From: Theocolax elegans
Lineage: Eukaryota > Arthropoda > Insecta > Hymenoptera > Cerocephalidae
Assembly: GCA_026168455.1 (NCBI GenBank)
Contig: CM047425.1
Span: forward strand, 26,653,058 to 26,717,057
DNA: 64,000 nt
Direction: 5' to 3'
The position numbers and the translations under genes were made by a program. The notes under the pieces are model-generated. The model ran no database searches. It saw nothing but the letters and a program-made list of their open reading frames with translations, and was not told the origin of the DNA. Shown one piece after another: positions 46,818 to 58,257 of this stretch (its first letter is position 1; the number at the start of each line of letters is the position of its first letter).

Positions 46818-48184
46818 GGGAGATTCCATGTGAAGTGATCCAGTTAAAAAATAGAATTTTGTTTTAATGTATGGAATCAGTAAAAAACTACTTGAATAGA
46901 GTGTAGCTAAATTTTTAGACCTGAATTACAATTAGTACCAAAGCTGTAGCCAATCAAAAAATCGAATTTTTTGATAAAATTGACTTTTTGGCCATGTTTA
47001 TCACTTAATAACTCAAAATCTAACAATTTTTTCTTATATACATTAAATTTGAAAAAGTTTATTAATTTCAAGAAGAATTAGTTGAAATATTTCATTTATA
47101 TTATTTTAAAACTTTGAATATGGTTATAATCAATAAAAACCTTTATGGTAAAAAAAAGGGTTGTACGATCAAAAATATTTTATCCATCCAAAAATCTAAT
47201 TCATCGATGATTAATTACCTTCAAAATAATGCAAAGTTTGAGTGCGGCAGAGCATTTCAGACAAAGTTATGGTGATTTTAGGCAAATTTCTTAAAAAAAG
47301 AGAGCGAATGCATTTTATGAAAAAAACAGACTAACCGTATACTTGCATTCAAACAAAATGAAACTATTATTCCTTAATAATACTAAAATATACTATTTAT
47401 TGTTAGTTACTGATACTTTTTAATCTCTAAGTTGCTTACAAACACAAAACAGTAGGTATAAGCAGTTATACCTGTTATATACTTGGATAAATACCTGAAA
47501 CTTTTTATAATTCCAATAAATCCAATTATATAACAAGTATAACTAAAAGTATCAGACTTCAATAAAAACTAAATAAAAGTATCAGTATAACTAACAATAA
47601 ATAGTATATTTTAGTACTATTAAGGAATAATAGTTTCATATTGTTTGAATGCAAGTATACGGTTAGTCTGTTTTATTCATAAAATGCATTCGCTCTCTTT
47701 TTTTAAGAAATTTGCCTAAAAACACCATAACTTTGTCTGAAATGCTCTGCCGCACTCAAACTTTGCATTATTTTGAAGGTAATTAATCATCGATGAATTA
47801 GATTTTTGGATGGATAAAATATTTTTGATCGTACAACCCTTTTTTTTACTATAAAGGTTTTTATTGATTATAACCATATTCAAAGTTTTAAAATAATATA
47901 AATGAAATATTTCAACTAATTCTTCTTGAAATTAATAAACTTTTTCAAATTTAATGTATATAAGAAAAAATTGTTAGATTTTGAGTTATTAAGTGATAAA
48001 CATGGCCAAAAAGTCTCAAAAATTTTTTCAAAAAATTCAATTTTTTGATTGGCTACAGCTTTGGTACTAATTGTAATTCAGGTCTAAAAATTTAGCTACA
48101 CTCTATTCAAGTAGTTTTTTACTGATTCCATACATTAAAACAAAATTTTATTTTTTAACTGGATCACTTCACATGGAATCTCCC
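46818..48184. mobile_element. Foldback element C, 1.37-kb palindrome
   Basis: GGGAGATTCCATGTGAAGTG at 46818 and its complement at 48184 lie in TATAT. The arms of about 690 bp are nearly identical, differing by small indels; the centre is near 47505. It is related to subfamilies B and D at the ends and in the internal TAACTCAAAATCTAACAATT block. No coding capacity. Confidence 0.85.
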
Positions 48185-48319
48185 ATATATATATACCATT
48201 AAACTTGGCGCTAGTTTTTATAACTATAAAAAGGTATAAAAATAAAAACAGAAAATACCTTGTAATTTAATTTTTAAAATTGAAAATATTAAAAATGTGT
48301 ATTGCATGTATATATTGTA

Positions 48320-48357
<38 letters not shown>

Positions 48358-48359
48358 TA

Positions 48360-48400
48360 GGGGGGCTTCGCCCCCCTGCGCGCTTCGCGCGCCAACCCCC
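48360..48400. repeat. Twin hairpins with TTC loops at left end of G
   Basis: Two adjacent perfect hairpins, a 7-bp stem of G/C and a 6-bp GCGCGC stem, each with a TTC loop. The right-end counterpart at about 58150-58185 keeps the GCGCGC hairpin; the outer one has mismatches. Confidence 0.85.
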
Positions 48401-49776
48401 TATTTTTAATTTCGAAAAAGGTTTTTCGTAATTAATTTATTTAAAATAATGTTTTAAATTGTATTATTTTTTCACTACCATGGACACCTTAAAAATTTAA
48501 CAGATTCACACAACACCTTGGAGGTATTGCTATAGTTATTATAATTTATAAATAAAAGTTTACCAAAATATAGTGTAATGAAATCAGAATAAAAATAATA
48601 AAAAAAATAGAGACATATTAAATGTTAACTTTAAAATTTAAACTATATGAATTCTTATAAAGCTTAAATTTATATTTTAATAATTATAAATGTTAAGGAA
48701 AAATTAACTTACCAAAAATAGTAAAGTACATATACTTACTAAATTGTAGTATTTTAGTTAACAATTTATTAAAATTTTGGATTATTTTAAACGGTTATAA
48801 ATAGAACTTCACCTCCTAAAATTAATTTATTGAAGTCATCGGCAAGAGTTCTATATGTCATTAATATTTTGTACTTTTAGAGTAATAAAACTTTCTTCTT
48901 AATTAAATTAATTTTTGTATTAGTTTTAAAGAATTATTTATAATATGTTAGCGGTATATAAATAAAAACCTGTTTCTTCCATTTCTCCCGTAATTCGTAA
49001 TTTGCACCCTCTTTCAAAATTTGCGTTTTAATCCATAATTATATCCAATTTATTTTTCCCTTTAGTTACAGAGCCCATATATTTATTTTAATTATTTACT
49101 ATGCAGAGCCCAAATATTTATTTTGATTATTATAAACAAATTCATTCCTTAAATAACCTTTTGTATCTAATATATACATACTTGTTTATTTAAAATATTG
49201 TGTTATATAAATATAAATCATCTACACACTTATATATCCATACAATTTTGAAATATTAATTTAAAAAATATTTAAATTAAATGCTCCTAAATTAATAGTT
49301 TTTGAAAATCTATTCAAATGTAATTCGTATTTTATATTGCCACTGTTAAAATTTGAATTTTCTTTTGCCTATACTGTTTATAATAGAATTATCTTAAAAA
49401 TGCAATAATTAATATATTTAATTTTTAACCCATTGCATATATCATATGGATATTTGGAAAAGTGTATGTTATACTTGATTAATATTTATTTCATCTTCAA
49501 ACAATTTTGCATCTGTATTTAAAGCATTACATTGAATTTTAGATCCGTTATTATTATTGAGTATACGTTTAAAAATTTTATGAGTTTTATCAAGAATGAG
49601 TAAACAAATACACATTCTTTCAAGTTATGTTCACAACTTTTTTTTTGCGCACGGAAAAAATACATGTATTATGTATTCTTGAAAAAACAATTTTAAAATA
49701 TATATATATATATTATATAAATATTCCGCCGCACGCACACACACCCACATACATACATAAATATACATATATATAT

Positions 49777-50283
49777 GGGCTATTTCACGTCAAGTGGTAC
49801 GATGGAAATTTTAAATCACTCCAAAATTTGAGAACAGGCTGGAAACATCTTCCAGAACATACAAAAAAAATTTAAGTATTAAAAATAATTTGCTTAAGAG
49901 TTATTCGACCATGAAAAGTGGAAATTTTTCAATTTTTTAGAAAAATTTCTATTTTTAAAGCCATTTATCTCAAAATCTGTTGATTTTTTTTAAAAAACAT
50001 TACAAACAACTTTTGTTTAAATTAATCTTTAGAACTTATCTACCCTGGTTACATTTCTTACTTTTAAAATCTCGAAGAGATAGAACACCCGGACATATTG
50101 AATATCAAAAAAAAGGCTACCACACCATAATCGATTTTAATCTAACACCGCTCAAAAGTTCACATTTTTCGCGAGCTTTCGAATGGCTTGGGTTAGCTTA
50201 TTGGCCAAGACCGCTGTTGTAAGTTATGCCTCATAAAATCACTAATTTTCACGCATTTTAGGACATAACTTACACCAAAGGTG
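49777..50283. mobile_element. Single arm of foldback subfamily A inside G
   Basis: GGGCTATTTCACGTCAAGTG at 49777 in (TA)n; it matches the left arm and loop of A1 and then stops. The open frame over 49980-50222 is the arm sequence read inward, not a gene. Confidence 0.75.
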
Positions 50284-50306
50284 TAACATATATATATAAT
50301 ATATAT

Positions 50307-51288
50307 GGCGTATTCCACGTGAAGTGGTCCAATCAAAATTTTAAAATGCACCAAATTTTGAGTACACTTTGCCAATTTTTTTGCAGAATACAGAAAAAAA
50401 TTTTTGGTACTGGAATTTATTAGCTCAAAAGTTATTATAACCTTAAAAAGTGAACTTTATCCAGTTTTTTTCAACACCAGCTGGGTTTATCGCTATTTAA
50501 CTCAAAATCTATCAACTTTTACTATACAAACATTCGTTGCTAATTATGTGTAGAATTTATCCTTCTGGGTTAGAATTTCTAATCTTAAGGTTAATATTAC
50601 TTAAACTACATGTCAATATTCAACTTAAAAAAAGTGTAAGTGCGCCGCAATTGATTTTTTTATCCAAAAGTCTAAAAGAAAGCTTGGAGCAATACATTTC
50701 AAATGGTCTGTAGCATTTTTATGGCCTTCAATTCTGTAAAAAGTCATGATAATTTAAAGAAACACCATATTTTTTTAAAAATTTAAATGGGAAATACCAT
50801 GTTAATTTTTTGAATTTTTTGTCTTTCTTTAAATTGACATAACTTTTTACAGAATTGAAGGCCATAAAAATGCTTCAGACCGTTTGAAAGGTATTGCTCC
50901 AAGCTTTCTTTTAGACTTTTGGATGAAAAAATCAAAGGTGGCGCACTTGCACTTTTTTCAAGTTGAATATTGACATGTAGTTTAAGTAATATTGATCTTG
51001 AGATTAGAAATTCTAATCCAGAAGAATAAATTCTACACATAATTAGCAACGAATGTTACATATAATGTTGTATAGTAAAAGTTGATAGATTTTGGGTTAA
51101 ATAGCGATGAACCCAGCTGTTGTTGAAAAAACTGGAAAAAGTTCACTTCTTGAGGTTAGAATAACTTTTGAGCTAATAAATACCAGTACCTAAAAATTTT
51201 TTTCTGTATTCTGAAAAACATTTGCAATGTGTACCAAAATTTGGTGCATTTTAAAATTTTGATCGGACCACTTCACGTGGAATACCCC
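50307..51288. mobile_element. Foldback element B, 980-bp palindrome
   Basis: GGCGTATTCCACGTGAAGTG at 50307 and the complement ending at 51288 (ACTTCACGTGGAATACCCC). The centre is near 50785, with the TTCTGTAAAAAGTCATGAT words on either side. The arms are well conserved. No supported coding. Confidence 0.85.
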
Positions 51289-52196
51289 ATATGTATGGTA
51301 ATGAACAATTAACTTCCCAAAAATAGTAAAGTGCATATACTTAATTGTAGTATTTAGTAAAAACCTATTAAAATTTTAGATTATTTTAAACGGATCTAAA
51401 TAGAACTTTACCTCCTAAAATTAATTTATTGAAGTCATCGGCAAGAGTTCTATATGTCATTAAATTCTGTAAAAAGTCATGATAATTTAAAGAAACACCA
51501 TATTTTTTTAAAAATTTAAATGGGAAATACCATGTTAATTTTTGAATTTTTTGTCTTTCTTTAAATTGACATAACTTTTTACAGAATTGAAGGCCATAAA
51601 AATGCTTCAGACCGTTTGAAAGGTATTGCTCCAAGCTTTCTTTTAGACTTTTGGATGAAAAAATCAAAGGTGGCGCACTTGCACTTTTTTCAAGTTGAAT
51701 ATTGACATGTAGTTTAAGTAATATTGATCTTGAGATTAGAAATTCTAATCCAGAAGAATAAATTCTACACATAATTAGCAACGAATGTTACATATAATGT
51801 TGTATAGTAAAAGTTGATAGATTTTGGGTTAAATAGCGATGAACCCAGCTGTTGTTGAAACAAACTGGAAAAAGTTCACTTCTTGAGGTTAGAATAACTT
51901 TTGAGCTAATAAATACCAGTACCTAAAAATTTTTTTCTGTATTCTGAAAAACATTTGCAATGTGTACCAAAATTTGGTGCATTTTAAAATTTTGATCGGA
52001 CCACTTCACGTGGAATACCCCATATGTATGGTAATGAACAATTAACTTCCCAAAAATAGTAAAGTGCATATACTTAATTGTAGTATTTAGTAAAAACCTA
52101 TTAAAATTTTAGATTATTTTAAACGGATCTAAATAGAACTTTACCTCCTAAAATTAATTTATTGAAGTCATCGGCAAGAGTTCTATATGTCATTAA
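50731..52196. repeat. 733-bp direct tandem duplication
   Basis: Unit 50731-51463 (right half of B plus 175 bases of G-arm sequence) is repeated at 51464-52196 with only one or two single-base length changes. The near-identity points to a recent event or to an assembly duplication. Confidence 0.85.
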
Positions 52197-52509
52197 TATT
52201 TTGTACTTTTAGAGTAATAAAACTTTCTTCTTAATTAAATTAATTTTTGTATTAGTTTTAAAGAATTATTTATAATATGTTAGCGGTATATAAATAAAAA
52301 CCTGTTTCTTCCATTTCTCCCGTAATTCGTAATTTGCACCCTCTTTCAAAATTTGCGTTTTAATCCATAATTATATCCAATTTATTTTTCCCTTTAGTTA
52401 CAGAGCCCATATATTTATTTTAATTATTATAAACAAAGGCATTCCTTAAATAACCTTTTGTATCTAATATATACATACTTGTTTATTTAAAATATTGTTT
52501 TATATAAAT

Positions 52510-52733
52510 TGTTACGTACGTAACATCGACGCGCGGATCGGCGCGTGTGTGAGAACGGTGTAGGATGACCGAAACGCGAAATATCATGACGAATGCAACT
52601 ACGACAAGAAATCGCGGACGGTGGCCTAGTGGTTAGGTCTCGTGACTGGAAACTCGCGGATCCTCGGTTCGAGTCCCGGCGTCCGATCAATTTTTTATTC
52701 GGTCCTCTCCTATCACCTTCTCCATACGCAACA
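52510..52733 (+). mobile_element. 224-bp TGTT..AACA element with tRNA-like pol III boxes, copy 2
   Basis: The ends are TGTTACG and CGCAACA, with a 4-bp direct repeat AAAT on both sides (52506-52509 and 52734-52737). The unoccupied paralogous site near 49208 confirms the borders. The interior (52614-52686) is tRNA-like: CGGACG/CGTCCG acceptor pairing, perfect A box TGGCCTAGTGG, perfect B box GGTTCGAGTCC, and an anticodon-stem-like CGTGA/TCGCG with an 8-base loop. TG..CA ends with a 4-bp duplication look like a solo LTR of a very small LTR element, not a SINE. Confidence 0.8.
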
Positions 52734-53194
52734 AAATATACGTAATCTACTTACTTATATATCCATACAATTTTTAAATTGGATTTGAATAATATTTAAA
52801 TTAAATACTACTAAAATAATAATTTTCGAAAAACTTTTGAAATGTAATTCGTATTTTAGATTGCCACCGTTAAAATTTGAATTTTCTTTTGCCATTACTG
52901 TTTATAATAGAATTATCTTAAAAATGCAATAACTAATGCATTTAATTTTTAATATATTGTATATTTCACATATAGATATTTAGAAAAGTGTATGTTATAC
53001 TTGATTAATATTTATTTTATCTTCGAAAAATTGTGCATATTTTTAAAAACATTACATTAAATTTTAGGTCAGTTTTTATTTTATGAGTTTTATCAGGAAT
53101 AAGTAAACTAATACACATTCTTTCAAGTTATATTCACAACTTTTTTTTGCGCACGGAAAAAATACATATATTATCTATTCTTGAAAAAACAAAT

Positions 53195-53340
53195 AACACG
53201 TACACACACACACGCACACGCACACGCACACGCACACACACACACACACGCGCACGTACAGGCACACACACACACGCACACGCACACGCACACGCACACG
53301 CACACGCAGACGCACACACACACACGCACACACATATGCA

Positions 53341-53372
<32 letters not shown>

Positions 53373-53410
53373 CACACGCACGCACGCTCGCGCACGCACA
53401 CACATATACA
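53195..53410. repeat. (CA)n/(CG) microsatellite
   Basis: About 200 bases of CACA, CACG and related repeats. Open frames on both strands here (His/Thr or Cys/Val-rich) are artefacts. Confidence 0.95.
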
Positions 53411-53451
53411 CTTATATATAAGACATATATACTATATAACATATATATATA

Positions 53452-53651
53452 AAACATATATATATATATGTTGAATTCTGAATTCTTAGACACGGCGGCG
53501 GCGGCGGCGAAATATTTATATATTATAGAGAGATATATATGACATATATATATATAAAACATATATATATATGTTGAATTCTGAATTCTTAGACACGGCG
53601 GCGGCGGCGGCGGCGGCGAAATATTTATATATTATAGAGAGATATATATAT
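53452..53651. repeat. Duplicated ACACGGCGGCGG module
   Basis: A unit of about 100 bases, (TA)n then GTTGAATTCTGAATTCTTAG, ACACGGCGGCGGCGGCGGCG and AAATATTTATATATTATAGA, occurs twice in tandem with 5 and 7 GGC repeats or so. An inverse relative lies at 59928-59975 beside element F. Confidence 0.75.
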
Positions 53652-53653
53652 AT

Positions 53654-55552
53654 GGGCTATTTCACGTCAAGTGGTACGATGAAAATTTTAAATCGCTCCA
53701 AAATTTGAGAACAGGCTGGAAATATCTTCCAGAAGATAGAAAAAAAATTTTAGGTGTTAAAAATAATTTGTTTAAGAGTTATTCCACCATAAAAAATAAA
53801 AATTTTTCAATTTTTTAGAAAAATTGCTATTTTTAAAGCCATTTATCTCAAAATCTATTGATTTTTTTGAAAAAACATTACAGACAACATTTCGTCGTTC
53901 CCCGATAAGAAGGTGCTACCTCGGAATCCGATTACAAAAGGTGCTACCTCGGAATCTGGTTGTAAAAGGTGCTACCTCGGAGCCCGGTTATAAAAGGTGT
54001 TACCTCGGAGTCCGGTTATAAAAGGTGCTACCTCGGAGTCCGGTTTTAAAAGGTGCTACCTTGGAATCCGGTTATAAAAGGTGCTAACTCGGAGTCCGGT
54101 TATAAAAGGTGATAACTCAAGAACGAATTTTTCGTCTATGATTTTAAGTTGGTACTACTGCCGGTTTAGCTCAGCAATAATATTGACAATTGTTTTTTGG
54201 CAATTTTATAAAAGATTATTTTTATTTATCTATTATTTAACGTTGTACTCTTATTTTTAATGCGGAATTTAACAATATATCGTAAAACTTAATACCGTAA
54301 CATAATGTTTATAATATTTATAATTAAAACAAAAAAGATGATATATACACTTTAGTCAATTGTTGGTTTTAAATAACTCAATTTTTATAATACATTTCAA
54401 CACAACTGCCGAAGGTTCTGTTTTACGGAGTGAGATTTTTTCGCTAGAGTTAAACAAGGGAGAGAAATGGAATAAGGTACAAAATGATTCGAATACAACC
54501 GCCAAAATTGAATAGTTGACATGCTTTAAAATTGTTTAAGAGGTATCAGTGTTAAATTACATTTGTCAAATTAAAATTAAAATTGCGAAAAATGGCAGTT
54601 TGCGAGAAATTATTAAAATTTACGCATTTAGCTTATATTTTTATCATTTAAACATATTTAATTATTATTTACCATGTATTTTCTGCAGTTACTACTCATC
54701 ATAATTAGTTTTTTAACTTTTGCAGTAGTATAATTTATAATTTTATAATTTATCAATGATTATCTACTGAATCTATATATGAAATTATCAAAGTTTAGTA
54801 CATATATACCTATGTCGACGTAATTTTCTTATTTTGGAGATTAAAATATAAAAAGAAACAGTTTAAAATATATTCAAACTAAATAATAACTTTACCTGAA
54901 TTACGTTTATTTAAATTTTTTGATGATATACGCATAGGTACTACTAAATAATAATAAATAACTAATAGATAAATAAAAATAATCTTTTATAAAATTGCCA
55001 AAAACAATTGTCAATCTTATTGCTGAGCTTACACTTGCAGTAGTACCAACTTAAAATCATAGACTGAAATTTCGCTCCTGAGTTATCACCTTTTATAACC
55101 GGACTCCGAGTTAGCACCTTTTATAACCGGACTCCAAGGTAGCACCTTTTATAACCGGACTCCGAGGTAGCACCTTTTATAACCGGACTCCGAGGTAGCA
55201 CCTGTTACAACCGGATTCCGAGGTAGCACCTTTTATAACCGGATTCCGAGGTAGCACCTTCTTATCGGGGAACGACGATTTGTTCAAAATAATCTTTAGA
55301 ACTTATCTACCTAGGTTACAATTCTTAATTTTAAAATCTCGAAGAGATAGGACACCCGGAAATATTGAATATCAAAAAAGGCGCCCACGCCACAATCGAT
55401 TTTGATCTATCAACGCTCAAAAGGTCACATTTTTCGAGAGCTTTCGAATGGCGGTGGTTAGATTATTGGCCAAGACCGCTGTTGTAAGTTATGGCCGAAA
55501 ATATATGAAAATTAGTGATTTTATGAGGTTTATGAGGCATAACTTACAACAG
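53654..55552. mobile_element. Foldback A2 (left arm and loop), split by a Foldback-type insertion
   Basis: GGGCTATTTCACGTCAAGTG at 53654; the arm continues to 53891, resumes at 55279 (TTTGTTCAAAATAATC) and ends in the loop near 55552. The right arm is missing, replaced by GC-richer sequence. Confidence 0.75.
53892..55278. mobile_element. Foldback-type element with 28-bp subrepeats in its arms
   Basis: The ends are TCGTCGTTCCCCGATAAG and its complement. Each arm then has tandem 28-bp units of the form AAAGGTGCTACCTCGG + AGTCCGGTTATA: eight in the left arm (53908-54119, last one partial) and seven in the right (55080-55260). Non-repetitive arm sequence continues to about 54240 and from about 54960. 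The 700-bp middle has no gene. The design is that of Drosophila Foldback elements, whose arms consist of short tandem repeats. The insertion into foldback A2 fixes both borders. Confidence 0.85.
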
Positions 55553-56420
55553 CGGCGTTCGCGCGTCTCAGAGTTTCTTCAACATGAAGTCGCTCTGTTG
55601 TTTCGAATAAAAATAAATGGAATTGGAAAGGAAGAGGTGTTGGATCAAAAAATAACACGTCGATTGAGCCTTGACATGTCGTTTAATGGCTCTTGGGGAA
55701 AAGCCTTGCGGCATAAAAACCCCACAAATTGATATTTTGTACAAGCGTTAGAATTGCTCGTTGCACCGTGCGGTGATGAAATTTGAGACGTAAGCGCTGA
55801 GAGCCCCGCGAAATATTCGTCGAAAAAGAAACGCCGAGGGCTCTGCGAAACGATCAGATCGTTATGAAATGACGCAATGAAAACCATGTACGAGAAAACC
55901 GTTAATCGAGTTTGAAAATAAAAAGAAAGATCCCGTGAAAGAAAAAATCCGGACGTAAATTAATCCACGACGTTACTATCGCGATCTCCGATCAATTATA
56001 TATGAGTCGCGCGGCGCGGGCTTTGTCGTCTAAAATCTCTCCCCCCTTCGCCCCACTACTTGAAGCGCCGAAAAGACGGAATGCGTAATTATTATATGTA
56101 AGCGCGCTATTGGCTGAGCGTGTTTTGTAAAATTATAAGAGAGCGCGCGCGCTTCAAAGTAGTGATAAGCAAAAAAGTTTAAATGTTGTTTTTCTTATTC
56201 TTTTAGTGGAGTTGGGGAAGGGGATGCGTACAATGAAAGTCACTTACACGCACAAGCACTTTGTTTTAATTAATATAAATTTATTAAGTCGACTTGAACG
56301 ATTTTGAAAGAATGCCGAACAAGACAGAAGAGCGACACAAGCGCCTACCACGGTCTGCTGGAGAGTTCGCCATCTATATGCTACTCTATACATGTGCTAA
56401 GTGTGAATTCTTAATATTAA
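55553..56420. other. GC-richer patch inside element G, origin unknown
   Basis: Contains AGAGCCCCGCG / CGCCGAGGGCTCT paired words (about 55800-55845), CACTACTTGAAGCGC near 56063 and its near-complement GCGCTTCAAAGTAGTG near 56151, and a pyrimidine run. It differs from its neighbours in composition. It could be captured host promoter or untranslated sequence; no open frame is convincing. Confidence 0.4.
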
Positions 56421-56984
56421 ATTTAACTACCGAAATATTTATTTTGTTTTTTTCTGTTTGAAACTATGAAAAGCGTGAATTCAAATAAAAGTATTTGTTA
56501 ATAATATTACTGACTTAGTATTGTTTCCCTTATATTTAATTTCTTTTATAAACAGTTATATAATAATTTATATGACTTATTTGTGAGTCTACAACGTAAG
56601 TCAATATAGACGAATTTGATTAAAATTCAAACATTCCTCTTGATGTTAGAATAAAAAAGCATGATCATCTAAGGATAAGTATTATTTGATCAGCAAAAAC
56701 AAACTACAATTATGAAATTATAACAAATGTCTATCAAAACGACGTGTGCTAATTAATTTAGTTGTTTTTTGCGCAAAGCAAACCTCAAACAATCATTACT
56801 ACAAAATTTGAATGCATTTAATATTAATTATAAAATCATATAGTACATTTTAGTACATCTCTGTACATTTCCATACATTTCCGAATATTCTCGGACATTT
56901 TTGTACACTTCTGTACAAAAGTCTAATAAGTACCAATAATGTACCAAAAATGTACAGAAATGTACAAATTATACTTTCACCAGG
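56421..56984. repeat. AT-rich spacer ending in a TGTACA word array
   Basis: 56840-56980 is an array of CATTTCTGTACA / TGTACATTTC words in both orientations, resembling other word arrays of the window. Upstream nothing recognised. Confidence 0.5.
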
Positions 56985-58202
56985 GTGTGTATTAGTTTAC
57001 ACATTCCTGATGATAAAACTCATAAAATTTTTAAATGTGTACTCAATGATAATAACGGATCTAAAATTTAATGCTTTAAATGTAGATGCAAAATTATTTG
57101 AAGATAAAATAAATATTAATCAAGTAAATCATACACTTTTCTAAACATCAATATGATATATACAATAAGTTAAAAATTAAATGCATTAGTTATTGCATTT
57201 TTAAGATAATTCTATTAATAACAGTAGTAGCAAAAGAAAATTCAAATTTTAACAGTGGCAAAATAAAATACGAATTACATTTGAAAAGATTTTCAAAAAA
57301 TATTAATTTAGGAGCATTTAATTTAAATATTTTTTAAATTAATATTTTAAATAAACAAGTATGTATTTATTAGAAACAAAAGGTTTTTTAAGGAATGAAT
57401 TTGATTATAATAATCAAGAAAAATATATGGGCTCTGTAACTAAAGGGAAAAATAAATTGGATATAATTATGGATTAAAACGCAAATTTTGAAAGAGGGTG
57501 CAAATGAAGAATTACGGGAGAAATGGAAGAAACAGGTTTTGATTTATATGCCGCTAAAATGTGATCAATAGATCTTTAAAATTAATACAAAATTTATTTA
57601 TTTAAAAAGAAAGTTTTATTTATATTAAAGTACAAAATATTAATAACATAGAACTTTTGGCGATGATCCTTCGTCATTAAATAAATTAATTTTAGGACGT
57701 AGTTCTATTTAGATCCGTTTAAAATATTCCAAAATTTTAATAAGTAGTTACTAAATACTACAATTTAGTAAGTATATGCACTTTACTATTTTTGGTAAGT
57801 TAATTTTTTATTAACATTTATAATTATTAAAATATAAATTTAAGCTTTATAGGAATTCATATAGTTTAAAATTTACAGTTAACATTTAATGTCTCTATCT
57901 TTTTATTATTATTATTCTGATTTCATTAAACTAAATTTTGGTAAAATCTTTTATTTATAAATTATAATCGTATTAAAAAAAAAAAATTAAATTTTTGGTA
58001 TAAAACCCAAAGCACTATAGCAATACCTCCAAGGTGTTGTGTGAATCTGTTTAATTTTTAAGGTGTCCATGGTAGTGAAAAAATAATAGTATTTAAAACA
58101 TTATTTTAACTAAATTAATTACGAAAAACCTTTTTCGAAATTAAAAACAGGGGGTTGGCGCGCGAAGCGCGCAGGGAGGCGAATCCAAATTAGTATAAAT
58201 AT

Positions 58203-58255
<53 letters not shown>

Positions 58256-58257
<2 letters not shown>

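Larger units (their letters stand above)
52030..53830. repeat. Second copy of the inner left arm of G plus foldback A
   Basis: The order G-arm sequence, (CA)n, foldback A start at 48714-49900 is repeated here with moderate divergence, so a segment of over 1 kb was duplicated. The second copy contains the 224-bp insertion (52510-52733) that the first lacks at the matching place (about 49208), and a longer (CA)n. Confidence 0.7.
48355..58194. mobile_element. Element G: large inverted-repeat element with twin-hairpin ends
   Basis: The left end has two tandem hairpins, GGGGGGCTTCGCCCCCC and GCGCGCTTCGCGCGC, then CAACCCCCT. The right end mirrors them with decay in the outer hairpin. Arms of about 1.25 kb (48355-49620 and 56985-58194) align throughout. 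The borders are TATACTA / TAGTATA next to (TA)n. The interior holds foldbacks A and B, duplications, the 224-bp element, a Foldback-type element and a GC-richer patch. No transposase is visible. Confidence 0.65.

Noticed and set aside
49980..51781. Arm-encoded open frames of foldbacks A and B as conserved proteins
   Set aside because: They look alike because the arms are homologous DNA; arm-to-arm copying preserves frames without selection, and many copies have stops.
52614..52686. A functional tRNA gene
   Set aside because: Boxes are good but the anticodon loop is 8 bases, pairing is imperfect and it lies inside a repeated 224-bp element.
53134..53562. Long open frames over the CA/CG tract on both strands
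   Set aside because: They are produced by the dinucleotide repeats, which have no stops in several frames; residue composition is Cys/Val/His/Thr only.
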